DNA of 64,000 nt from contig JACPDN010000010.1 in assembly GCA_016183985.1 (NCBI GenBank), positions 310,001 through 374,000 of the forward strand, given 5' to 3'. Positions 41,911-52,609 of the stretch are shown in pieces. Made by a program: the position numbers and the translations under genes. The notes beneath the pieces were generated by a model. That model ran no database searches. It was given only the letters and a program-made list of their open reading frames with translations, and was not told where the DNA came from. The DNA comes from Pseudomonadota bacterium (GTDB taxonomy: Bacteria > Pseudomonadota > Alphaproteobacteria > Dongiales > Dongiaceae). Numbering within the stretch: position 1 is the stretch's first letter; each line of letters starts with the position of its first letter.

Positions 41911-42504
41911 ATGCGCCGCACCGACCCAGAACTTCATGCCCGCCGCCGCCGCGAAATCCTTGAGGCGGCAGAGGATTGCTTTGCAAGAAACGGCTTTCAC
42001 GGTGCCAGCATGGCCGAGATCGCCGCCACTGCGGGCGTCAGCATGGGGCTGCTCTATCGCTATTTCGCGAATAAGGAAGCCATCATCGAAAGCTTTGCCG
42101 CGCAGGATAGCGCTGCAGCTCTGGCGGCGATCGAAGGCTGGGCCAAGGCAAAGACGGCCCTACCCGCCTTCCGGAACCTGGTCCGCCGCTTGTTGGATGA
42201 GGCGATGCAGCCGGAAACAGCCGCGATTGTCGCCGAGATCTATGCCGAAAGCCTGCGCAATACCAAGCTGCGTAAATTGCTGGCCCGGTATGAGACCCTC
42301 GTCACCAAGGCCTGGGCGGAGGCCATCACGCGCCACCGCGCGGCGGGTACGCTCCGGGGAACGGCGGCGCCGGAAGTCATCGCCGATTTGTTGCTGGCAG
42401 CGATCGATGGCTATAGCGGCCGCCGTCTGCTCAGCGCAAAGCGCCTGCCGACGGCGGAGCTCGAGGCTGTATTGAATGAACTCACCCGACTGATCGGCGC
42501 CTGA
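41911..42504 (+). CDS. TetR/AcrR family repressor
   Basis: 197 residues. HTH: HARRRREILEAAEDCFARNG, ASMAEIAATAGVSMGLLYRY, FANKEAIIESF (about 9-58), then a helical ligand-binding domain. Two near-identical 22-bp palindromes between it and the desaturase gene make autorepression and control of the desaturase very likely. Inducer probably lipid-like, inferred only from the target. Confidence 0.9.
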   Translation: MRRTDPELHARRRREILEAAEDCFARNGFHGASMAEIAATAGVSMGLLYRYFANKEAIIESFAAQDSAAALAAIEGWAKAKTALPAFRNLVRRLLDEAMQPETAAIVAEIYAESLRNTKLRKLLARYETLVTKAWAEAITRHRAAGTLRGTAAPEVIADLLLAAIDGYSGRRLLSAKRLPTAELEAVLNELTRLIGA

Positions 42505-42518
42505 TCGGCGGGTGAGCT

Positions 42519-42950
42519 TCACTTCACAATCGTGACCGGCGCCGAGGCGTGGCTGACGACGGCAGTTGCGACCGAGCCTAGGAAAAGCCGGGCCAGCTCG
42601 TTGGTCGTATTGGTGCCCATGACGATGTGGTCGGTCTTGTTCTTGGCCGCATACGAGACGATGGCATCGGCGACGGCACTGCCGCTAGCCACGACGCAAT
42701 CATAGTTCTCGAACTTCGCGGCCTTGGCGGATTTTACCGCCAACGCCACCTGCTTGCTGGCCTGGGCCGCCGCCGCATTCATCGTTTCGGCATCCCAGTA
42801 ATGCGTGCGCCGCGCCCGGGTGGGGACGACATTGACGGTCAGAAAAGTGAGCTTCGCGCCTGTCGCCTGCGCCAACTCGACCGCGCAATCCGCGACATGC
42901 CCGGTGATCTTCGACCCGTCGACCGCACAGAGAATTCTTTTAATCGCCAT
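42519..42950 (-). CDS. Universal stress protein family
   Basis: 143 residues, single Usp domain: MAIKRILCAVDGSKITGHVA, AVELAQATGAKLTFLTVNVV, DHIVMGTNTTNELARLFLGS and VVSHASAPVTIVK. In the nucleotide loop the usual G-x-x-G reads G-T-N-T, so ATP binding may be weakened. Transcribed alone, convergent with the TetR gene (14 bases apart). Confidence 0.9.
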   Translation of the reverse strand: MAIKRILCAVDGSKITGHVADCAVELAQATGAKLTFLTVNVVPTRARRTHYWDAETMNAAAAQASKQVALAVKSAKAAKFENYDCVVASGSAVADAIVSYAAKNKTDHIVMGTNTTNELARLFLGSVATAVVSHASAPVTIVK

Positions 42951-43082
42951 GATGCGTTTCCTCCATTGTCCTTTTGGGCGTTGTTTGAGGCGTCAACTCT
43001 TTGCGCGGGAGATAATGCACCAATTCGAACCTGGATTACTTGACAAAGATCAACGGTGCGGATGTCGAAAAGAGAGCAAAAG

Positions 43083-43122
43083 AAAGCGGCCGCGGAACGA
43101 TTACCGTCCCGCGGCCGCTTTT
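43083..43122 (-). terminator. Intrinsic terminator of acnA
   Basis: AAAGCGGCCGCGG (43083-43095) pairs with CCGCGGCCGCTTT (43109-43121), a 13-bp perfect stem; reading on the minus strand it is followed by TTTCTTTTGC. It lies ~23 bases after the acnA stop. Confidence 0.85.
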
Positions 43123-43144
43123 AACGCTTTGGCTGTGCCTTTTG

Positions 43145-45868
<2,724 letters not shown>

Positions 45869-46236
45869 GGAACCACTCCCAGTTTGCGGCGCAATATCAG
45901 CAACCCCACTCCCTGGTGCAGCGCGATGCGCGGACTGGCTGCAAAAAGCGGCTGGCAGATGGGCCGACCGCCCAGGCTAGCAGGAAATAAAACCTATAAT
46001 TACCCCCGATCATCAAGCCTACCGCACAGGCAGCGGCCGGGCCAATGTGAGTCGAATGAAGGGTAATTTACCATGAAGGAGTCGCGCCATCGAGTGGCAT
46101 TGGACAGCAAAGTCCCGGATTCCCAAGGGAAATCCTGACTGAGGATGAGAGGTTCGGAAACCGGCGCGGCACGTTTAGGCTACTCCTTGACTTCGTTGGA
46201 TTTAGCCCGATTCCGGGGACGGGCGGCAGCAGAAAA

Positions 46237-46292
46237 TTCGGCGGCCTAGCCCAAGGAAAAGTTGGCCTAGGCCGCTATATCGGGCCGCCGAA
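46237..46292. promoter_or_regulatory. Bistable stem-loop element
   Basis: GCGGCCTAG (46241-46249) can pair with CTAGGCCGC (46267-46275), or the overlapping TTCGGCGGCC (46237-46246) can pair with GGCCGCCGAA (46283-46292). The two helices share bases and exclude each other, like an RNA switch. No expression platform is obvious. Confidence 0.4.
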
Positions 46293-46596
46293 ACCGCCTT
46301 GGTCCTCGTTTACCCCGCCCTGGCCGATTCCTTATTCTTGCCACATTCCGGTCCTAAACGGGACACAGGGCACATGAAGAGTGCTTCTCGGGACCGGAAG
46401 GCCATCCCCCTTTCCGTCCCATTGCGACCCTGGCGATTGGTCGGCCCATTCGCCCGGATGCCCCTCGAAGGGCTCCCTCCTCGCCGGTGCCCGCGCGCCG
46501 GAACAAAGGAGCCCAGGCCGAGAACCGCGCCAGTCCCTACCCCCGAATGGCGCGGTGTGAAGGGCAGGCCGCCGCGCGCCATCCCCATCCCCCGGC

Positions 46597-46628
46597 GCGC
46601 GGCGCCGCCTTCAAAACTGAAGGCTGCG
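46597..46628. repeat. 32-bp direct repeat, copy 1
   Basis: Starts GCGCGGCGCCGCC and includes the small hairpin GCCTTCA/TGAAGGC. Copy 2 starts exactly 72 bases later. Confidence 0.75.
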
Positions 46629-46668
46629 ACGCGTGCCTCTGGCCAATCCCCCGGGGCCAACCATCTGG

Positions 46669-46700
46669 GCGCGGCGCCGCCTCCAAAGCTGAAGGCTGCG
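46669..46700. repeat. 32-bp direct repeat, copy 2
   Basis: Same unit with two base changes, 72 bases after copy 1. Confidence 0.75.
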
Positions 46701-46775
46701 CGAATGAACGGTTCCTCCCAGACCTAGGTATCGTTCGACCGCAGATAGATCGATGAGCTGCAACCGCCACACTGC

Positions 46776-46809
46776 AACCGCGCGCCTTTCGGCAGCGCGG
46801 TTCTTTTTT
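46776..46809 (+). terminator. Intrinsic terminator upstream of the PAS gene
   Basis: AACCGCGC (46776-46783), loop, GCGCGGTT (46795-46802), then CTTTTTTGG. A textbook terminator on the plus strand with no protein gene before it for 900 bases, so it probably ends an unannotated plus-strand RNA starting in 46070-46750. Confidence 0.8.
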
Positions 46810-46838
46810 GGGCGAGCCTGACACGTTATGATCGGCCA

Positions 46839-47333
46839 ATGATTTTCGCGGCCGATTTACCGATTCCCAACTTCCCGGGTCTTGCCGGCCGCCAGATCGT
46901 CTGGGGGCGCAGCGAGGAATTCGCGACCGCGCCCTGCCGGCGCTTGTTCGACTGGTGGACAAGCCGGGCCGGCACCGGCCTGCCACGGCGCGAAGATTTC
47001 GATATCGTCGAACACAGCAGCCTGGCCGAGAATATCTACATTATCGTTGGTACGCCTCAGGGCTTCGAACTGCGTCTTGCCGGCGAAGAATACATCCGCC
47101 TTTTCGGCCTCAAGAAAGGCTGGGTCTGGCACAGCGACGCGGCCGACCCGGTGGTGCGTGATTCCGCAGCCTTCCTTGCCTTCGTCGCTCAGGCCAAGCG
47201 GCCCTTGCGCACGATCGGTCGTCTTGAGCTCATTGAACGGCACTGGATCGAATTGGAGACAGTGGTCTGCCCCCTGGCACCTGCCGAAGATGGCAGCGCC
47301 AGATTCCTGGGCTGCACAGCGCCAATCGTTTAG
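46839..47333 (+). CDS. PAS_5-type PAS domain protein
   Basis: 164 residues, a single PAS domain of the alphaproteobacterial PAS_5 type: RRLFDWWTSRAGTGLPRRED, NIYIIVGTPQGFELRLAGEE, YIRLFGLKKGWVW. No output domain, so it likely signals through partners. Tail to tail with the histidine kinase gene with a 4-base overlap. Confidence 0.8.
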   Translation: MIFAADLPIPNFPGLAGRQIVWGRSEEFATAPCRRLFDWWTSRAGTGLPRREDFDIVEHSSLAENIYIIVGTPQGFELRLAGEEYIRLFGLKKGWVWHSDAADPVVRDSAAFLAFVAQAKRPLRTIGRLELIERHWIELETVVCPLAPAEDGSARFLGCTAPIV

Positions 47334-49510
47334 GCAGCGCTCCGCGCCATCTTTTCGTCGCAGAGCGGCAGGCGCAGCGTCACGATTGTGCCCTCGCCCA
47401 ATGTGCTTTCGAGCTGCAGCGACCCGCCGGAAAGGTCGGTGAGATGCTTGACGATGGGAAGCCCAAGCCCCGTGCCGGACTGGCGCCGCTGCAGCGCGCC
47501 GTCGACCTGTATGAAAGGCTTCAGCACCTCGGCGATATGTTCCTCGGCGATACCGATGCCCGTGTCCTTGATGACGATCTCAGCCGTATGCGCATCGTGG
47601 CGCCGTGCGGTGAGTTCGACCATGCCTTCCTTGGGCGTGAACTTCACGGCGTTCGAGACCAGGTTGGTGACGATCTGTTTGGCGGCGCGGAGGTCGGCAT
47701 AAAGCGGCGGCAGATCGCCCGCCACATCGGCCGTCAGCGTGACGCCGCCATCCTTGGCGCGTTCGCGCATCAGGGTCATGGCTGAATCGAAGACATCGTT
47801 GATCACGACGGGTTCGGGATGCAACTCCATCTTCCCGGATTCGATCTTGGAGAGATCGAGGATGTCGTTGATGAGGGAGAGCAGAAGATTGCCGCTGTTG
47901 AAGATGTCCTCGGCGTAGATCTGGTAGCGCGGCTGGCCGAGCGCACCGAAGAGCTCCATCTTCATGACTTCGGAGAAGCCCAAGATAGCATTGAGCGGCG
48001 TGCGCAATTCATGGCTGACATTGGCGAGGAATTCCGACTTGGCACGGTTGGCAAGCTCGGCCTGGTTTTTCGCCTCGCGCAGGTTTTCTTCGGCACGGAT
48101 GCGCTGGGTCACGTCGCTCATGATGCCGACGAATTGTAGGATGCGTCCCTGTCCGTCGGTGATGGGGCTGATCGCCAATTCATTCCAGAAGGTGCGCCCG
48201 TCCTTGCGGTAGTTGCGCAGCGTGATGCTGATCGTCCGATGCTGAGCGAGCGCCCGGCGCAGGCGATCGAGCGATTCCGGATCGGTGTCGCGCCCTTGCA
48301 AGACGCGGCAGTTCCTGCCCAACATTTCCTCGGCGGAATAGCCGGTCATGCGCGTGAAGGCCGCGTTGACGAAAGTGACCGGATGGTCGGGCTTTGTTGC
48401 GTCGCAGATGATGATACCGCTCGACACCGCGCCCACGACAGTGGCCAGCGTCTCATTGCGCTGGGCAAGTTCCGTCAGGCGCAGCTCGCGCCCCTTGATC
48501 GCCGTCACATCGGTCATGAGGCGCAGGGTACCGCCTTCGGCGGTCCGGGATTCGATCACCAGCAGCGTGCGGTTCTCCGGCCCGGCGGTTTCGAAGCGCC
48601 ACGGCAATTGCCGGTGACGCGTGAGCTGGTCGGCAATGAGCGCTTCCGGGTCCGCCACCGCCTGATCCCGGCGCAGCACTTCGGCGCGGGTGAGATCGGC
48701 GTAAGGTGTGCCGATGATCAGCAAATCGGCCACGGATGGATTGAGCCGCCGATAGGTGGCGTTGCAGGCAACCAGGCGATCGGCACCGTCGAAAACCGCG
48801 ACACCTTCCGGCAGGTCGGCAATGGTGCGGCTGATGAGGGGCGCAGCTTTCAGTTCCGCCTCGGCTGCCGCTTCCGCCTTGGCCTTTGCGGCAGGCAACA
48901 GGGCCGTCTCAAATATCCGCGCCATGCCGATAAGGGTCGGCCCGAAAGCGGCGAAGGCAATGCATGAAAGAACGATCGCCGCCAAGGGAGCGGTAAAAAG
49001 CGCCGGTACCAGCAGCAGGGCCGGCAGATAGCCGAGGCCGAGAAAACGGCGTTCGACACGAAGATGCGGCCAGCGCGCCAGAACGGGTGGCAGCAAGATG
49101 GCCAGGAGCAGCGCTGCAACGCCGAGGCTAAGACCGGGAAGCCCCAACACCAACGGCGCCAGAAGTGCCACACCAATGGCAGCGACTCGCCCCATCAACA
49201 CGTCGAGGCGCAAGGCGGCAAGCATCGGCAGCGCGAAGGCCGCGCCGAGATAGGCGCAATCCCGCCACAACGCCCAGTCGAAAAGCGCTTCCGATTTTGG
49301 CAAGGACACGCCGAGCCGGGCGATGACTAGGCCAAGCGCAATGAGAAGTGCAAAGGCGATACCGGCACCGGCACGCCCCAGGCGTCCATAGCCACGCCAG
49401 TCGAGCAGTCCCACCAGACGGAAACCCGCAGCCGCACTTAGCCCCAAGGCCAACGTGATGAGACCCAGGGTCGGGGCGGTGCTGAGAATCGCGAGGGTGC
49501 CGTCGATCAC
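47330..49510 (-). CDS. Membrane PAS sensor histidine kinase
   Basis: 726 residues. N-terminal ~200 residues hold about six to seven membrane helices, then two PAS domains (DLPEGVAVFDGADRLVACNA; SSGIIICDATKPDHPVTFVN with GRNCRVLQGRDTDPES resembling LOV-type flavin sites but with the Cys in NCRVLQG), HisKA with phospho-accepting His500 in SHELRTPLNAILGFSE, and HATPase with LVSNAVKFTPKEG, DTGIGIAEEH and SGTGLGLPIVKHL. NCRFLQG is the LOV photoreceptor motif; here F is V, so blue-light sensing is plausible. No receiver domain; the partner regulator is not adjacent. Confidence 0.9.
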   Translation of the reverse strand: MIDGTLAILSTAPTLGLITLALGLSAAAGFRLVGLLDWRGYGRLGRAGAGIAFALLIALGLVIARLGVSLPKSEALFDWALWRDCAYLGAAFALPMLAALRLDVLMGRVAAIGVALLAPLVLGLPGLSLGVAALLLAILLPPVLARWPHLRVERRFLGLGYLPALLLVPALFTAPLAAIVLSCIAFAAFGPTLIGMARIFETALLPAAKAKAEAAAEAELKAAPLISRTIADLPEGVAVFDGADRLVACNATYRRLNPSVADLLIIGTPYADLTRAEVLRRDQAVADPEALIADQLTRHRQLPWRFETAGPENRTLLVIESRTAEGGTLRLMTDVTAIKGRELRLTELAQRNETLATVVGAVSSGIIICDATKPDHPVTFVNAAFTRMTGYSAEEMLGRNCRVLQGRDTDPESLDRLRRALAQHRTISITLRNYRKDGRTFWNELAISPITDGQGRILQFVGIMSDVTQRIRAEENLREAKNQAELANRAKSEFLANVSHELRTPLNAILGFSEVMKMELFGALGQPRYQIYAEDIFNSGNLLLSLINDILDLSKIESGKMELHPEPVVINDVFDSAMTLMRERAKDGGVTLTADVAGDLPPLYADLRAAKQIVTNLVSNAVKFTPKEGMVELTARRHDAHTAEIVIKDTGIGIAEEHIAEVLKPFIQVDGALQRRQSGTGLGLPIVKHLTDLSGGSLQLESTLGEGTIVTLRLPLCDEKMARSAA

Positions 49511-49639
49511 TGTCGGGATCTTTCCGGAATCAGCTGAGGGTCACCAGGGGTTGGCGCAGCTTATACCCGGCTCCGTCGCTTACGGCAATGTTAACAATAT
49601 CAAGCATTTGAGACAATTTCACCGAGTCGTGGATTTCCC

Positions 49640-50863
49640 TCAATTTTTGCCCCAAGAAATTTTGCCAGACGAAATTTTGCCCGAGGAAATTTTGCCGTCG
49701 GAAAATTTCTGCCACGCCTTGCGTGTCGCTTTGGCAGCTTCGGCGGCAAGTGCCAGAAGCGGGCGCGCTGATTCGCGCTGCCATGACTTGGTGCTCGCCC
49801 ATTTCATCAGATCGTCGATCGTGGCCCCGCCTTGCCAACCGCTGGCGCGGAGCTGCGCCCAGGCGATGAGATCGCCCATGGCACCGATCGCTTCCTCGCG
49901 GCGGCGCGCATCGCCAGCAAGTTGGGTTGCTTCCAGCTTGTCCTGGTCCGGCTGCAATTCGCGGAACGTGAACGCCGATTTGCCGATGGCGATGTCGGTC
50001 AGAAAGGCCGGAGCCGCCGCCTGCAGGTGATATTCGATCTTCACCACGCGCGCGGCATCGTTGGCAAAGCCGGGCTGGCGATAGCCGGCCTTGCCCAGCG
50101 CCTTCACCAGGGCGGATCCCGGCTGCGATTTCAAATCGATGAGAGCCTGGCCTTCCTTGCCGCCATTGCCGCGGATGAGCGCCACGTAACGCGGCCGGCC
50201 CAGCGCACCCAGGCCCGCCACACGTTGCGCCACATCGAGCACATCGAAGAAATCGGGATGTGCCCGGCGCCGTGCAAAGCGTGCCAGCGCCGCCGTGACC
50301 GTCCCGGCTTCCGCCTTTTCCAACCTGATCGCCTTGCCGGTATCGAAGCGCAGGCGGCGGCGCCCGTCCTTGACCACCGTGCGCTTGGCCAGGAGATCGG
50401 CCTGGCTGCGGCGTTCGAGATCGCCCAGCAGGTCACCGATGGCACCGCGTGCGGTGCGCCGCTCCAGCCAGCGCGGCTTGCCATCGGCGAGCGCTGCGCG
50501 GTACCGCTCCAACCCCAAAGCCGCCAGCTCTCGCGCTTCACCCGTGGTGACGCCCAGTTCCGGCGCCGCCACGATGATGCCGCTCAAGAATCGCAGCAGA
50601 TCGATGACCGCCGGACCGCGCGCCGCGTCGTCGAAATCGCCGATATCGAAATAGGTCAGCCGATTGTCGCCGCGATAAGTGCCGAAATTTTCCAGATGCA
50701 TATCGCCATTGAGCCACACCCCCGGCGCCTCAATCGCCAAAAGCGGCTTCAGCCATTGGCCATAGAAGATATCCGCCGTGCCGCGGTAATAGGCAAAGGC
50801 CGATCCTTTCATCTTACGGGCTTTAAGCTCCGCCAAAGCGGCGGCGATATCGTTGCGTTTCAT
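49640..50863 (-). CDS. DUF2252 protein with repetitive C-terminus
   Basis: 407 residues from ATG 50863. Kinase-like DUF2252 fold: SAFAYYRGTADIFYGQWLKP, VWLNGDMHLENFGTYRGDNR, TYFDIGDFDDAARGPAVIDL, LIDLKSQPGSALVKAL. The HxxN and DFD motifs recall aminoglycoside phosphotransferase-type catalytic loops, but no substrate is known. The C-terminus ends in repeats of G-K-I-S-S/W (three GKIS units) coded by 15-bp tandem repeats. The longer open frame upstream to 51973 is only the shadow of the opposite-strand regulator. Confidence 0.85.
   Translation of the reverse strand: MKRNDIAAALAELKARKMKGSAFAYYRGTADIFYGQWLKPLLAIEAPGVWLNGDMHLENFGTYRGDNRLTYFDIGDFDDAARGPAVIDLLRFLSGIIVAAPELGVTTGEARELAALGLERYRAALADGKPRWLERRTARGAIGDLLGDLERRSQADLLAKRTVVKDGRRRLRFDTGKAIRLEKAEAGTVTAALARFARRRAHPDFFDVLDVAQRVAGLGALGRPRYVALIRGNGGKEGQALIDLKSQPGSALVKALGKAGYRQPGFANDAARVVKIEYHLQAAAPAFLTDIAIGKSAFTFRELQPDQDKLEATQLAGDARRREEAIGAMGDLIAWAQLRASGWQGGATIDDLMKWASTKSWQRESARPLLALAAEAAKATRKAWQKFSDGKISSGKISSGKISWGKN
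49651..49705. repeat. 15-bp tandem repeats at the 3' end of the DUF2252 gene
   Basis: The 11-mer GAAATTTTGCC recurs three times at 15-base spacing with a fourth degenerate copy, an AT-rich patch in GC-rich DNA. In frame it codes SGKIS-type repeats, so copy-number change would lengthen or shorten the tail without frameshift. Confidence 0.8.
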
Positions 50864-51004
50864 GCCACCAGTATGACGCAGCCTTGCGCGTCGGGTCCAG
50901 GGCAGGCGGCTGATGGCAGAAAATGCCTGATATATGTCATTGCTGCCACGGCAGGTGCGGCGCAGGATGCGGGGACTTAAGGCGGCTTTGGAAAGGATCG
51001 CATC

Positions 51005-51997
51005 ATGGCCGTTACGCAGCGCCGCAGATCGCCGCGCGAGATCGTGATGTTCATCTATCCGGACGCACATCTCCTCGATATTTCCGGGCCGATGTCGCTT
51101 TTTGCCGCCGCCAATGATTTTGCCGGCTATGCCGCCTACGACGTCAGCCTTGCCGCCGCCCGCGCCGGCAATGTGATGACATCCGCCGGCATCGCTCTCT
51201 GCGCCAGTCGGCGCATCGGGCGGGTCATGGCCGGTATCGATACGCTGCTGGTCGCGGGTGGAATCGGCATCGATGCCCAGCTCAAGGAGCGCCACGTCAT
51301 CGGCTGGCTGAAGCGCCAGGCGCCGCATTGCCGCCGTGTCGCGTCGGTCTGCAGCGGCGCCTTGCTGCTGGCGGAAGCGGGACTCCTCGATGGGCGGCGC
51401 GCCGTGACGCATTGGGTTCGCTGCGACCAGCTTTCTGCCGATTACCCGCAGGTGACGGTGGAATACGACCCGATCTTCGTCCGTGACGGCAAATTCTATT
51501 CCTCGGCGGGGATCAGCGCCGGCATGGATCTGGCTCTTGCCCTCATCGAAGAAGACCTGGGGGCGGCGATTGTCGGGCAATTGGCACGTGAATTCGTGCT
51601 CTATATGCGCCGCAGCGGTGGCCAAGCCCAGTTCAGCCCGGCCTTGCGCGCGCAAGATACGGCACCAGGCCGCATCGCCGGGCTGCAGCAATGGATTCTC
51701 GGCCATCTGCATCAATCCATGGATGTCGAGACCTTGTCGGCGCGTGTCGCCATGAGCCCGCGCCATTTCGCCCGGCGCTTCCTGGAGGAGACGGGCATGA
51801 CACCGGCGGCCTTCGTGGCCGCGGCTCGCGTCGATGCGGCCCGCCAGGCCTTGGCAGCCGGCCATGAGCAGATCGATGTGGTGGCCGCAAGGTTCGGCTT
51901 CGGCAGCGCCGAGCGCCTGCGCCGCACCTTCCGCCGGCATCTGGCCGTCACCCCCACCCAGTTCCGCCAGCATTTCCAGACATCGGGAGAAGCGTAA
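51005..51997 (+). CDS. GlxA-type transcriptional regulator (DJ-1 domain plus AraC HTH)
   Basis: 330 residues. Residues ~10-190 are a DJ-1/PfpI-like sensor: MFIYPDAHLLDISGPMSLFA, LLVAGGIGIDA, VASVCSGALLLAEAGLLDGR, SAGISAGMDLALAL. Residues ~225-320 are AraC HTHs: SMDVETLSARVAMSPRHFAR, IDVVAARFGFGSAERLRRTF, LAVTPTQFRQHF. Divergent from DUF2252 and overlapping the next gene by one base (TAATG), so the regulator and a free-standing DJ-1 protein are co-expressed. Confidence 0.92.
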   Translation: MAVTQRRRSPREIVMFIYPDAHLLDISGPMSLFAAANDFAGYAAYDVSLAAARAGNVMTSAGIALCASRRIGRVMAGIDTLLVAGGIGIDAQLKERHVIGWLKRQAPHCRRVASVCSGALLLAEAGLLDGRRAVTHWVRCDQLSADYPQVTVEYDPIFVRDGKFYSSAGISAGMDLALALIEEDLGAAIVGQLAREFVLYMRRSGGQAQFSPALRAQDTAPGRIAGLQQWILGHLHQSMDVETLSARVAMSPRHFARRFLEETGMTPAAFVAAARVDAARQALAAGHEQIDVVAARFGFGSAERLRRTFRRHLAVTPTQFRQHFQTSGEA

Positions 51998-52593
51998 TGA
52001 TGAAGACCGTCGCTTTGCTGCTGTTTCCGGACGTCGAAGTCCTCGATTTCGCCGGGCCCTTCGAGGTTTTCTCCGTGGCGGGCGAGGTGCGCCAGCCGGC
52101 GCCCTTCCGCGTTGTCACTGTGGCCGACGGCCCGGCACCCGTTGCGGCCGTGGGTGGCCTCAATGTGGCGCCGCATTTCGATCTCGCTACCGCACCGCAA
52201 GCCGATGTGCTGATCCTTCCCGGCGGCAAGGGCAGCAGGCGGGCCATGCGAGATCAGCGCATTCTGGATTGGGTCGGCAAGCAGGCAGCCGGCGCCGAAG
52301 TGGTGGCCAGCGTCTGCACCGGCGCGTTGATCCTCGGCACGCTCGGCCTGCTCGATGGACTGAAGGCCACGACCCATGCCGGTGCCATCGGCGAACTGCG
52401 CGCCATCGGCCCGCACATCGACGTGCGGCCGGGGGCAAGGTTCATCGACAATGGCAAATACCTGACCTCAGGTGGAATTACCGCCGGGATCGATATGTCG
52501 CTTTATCTGCTGCGGCGGCTGACCGATCAGGCGCTCGTCGATCTCGTCGTCGAGGAAATGGAATATGACTGGCGGATGAGGGCGGCTGGTTAG
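51997..52593 (+). CDS. DJ-1/PfpI family protein
   Basis: 198 residues: VALLLFPDVEVLDFAGPFEV, LILPGGKGSRRAMRD, nucleophile-elbow Cys in VVASVCTGALILGTLGLLDG, and TSGGITAGIDMSLYLL. Closest in layout to isonitrile-hydratase-like and GlxA-associated DJ-1 proteins. Likely a small-molecule hydrolase or detoxifying enzyme controlled by its upstream partner. Stop lies 16 bases from the opposing chemoreceptor stop. Confidence 0.88.
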   Translation: MMKTVALLLFPDVEVLDFAGPFEVFSVAGEVRQPAPFRVVTVADGPAPVAAVGGLNVAPHFDLATAPQADVLILPGGKGSRRAMRDQRILDWVGKQAAGAEVVASVCTGALILGTLGLLDGLKATTHAGAIGELRAIGPHIDVRPGARFIDNGKYLTSGGITAGIDMSLYLLRRLTDQALVDLVVEEMEYDWRMRAAG

Positions 52594-52609
52594 GCCGCCC
52601 TACCCTTTA

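Larger units (their letters stand above)
45869..46838. other. 970-base region without a convincing gene
   Basis: Between the divergent acnA and PAS genes. It contains the acnA leader and promoter region, a pair of mutually exclusive stems (46237-46292), two 32-bp direct repeats (46597 and 46669), a C-rich short hairpin (46710-46724) and a plus-strand intrinsic terminator (46776-46809). Open frames here (for example 46299-46727) are very Pro/Arg-rich and look like translated GC-rich non-coding DNA. Confidence 0.6.

Noticed and set aside
46299..46727. 142-codon plus-strand frame in the gap upstream of the PAS gene
   Set aside because: Extreme Pro/Arg content, no ribosome site, and the region is better explained by repeats and RNA structure.
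50864..51973. Upstream extension of the DUF2252 frame
   Set aside because: This part is antisense to the GlxA-type regulator; homology of DUF2252 begins at the ATG at 50863.
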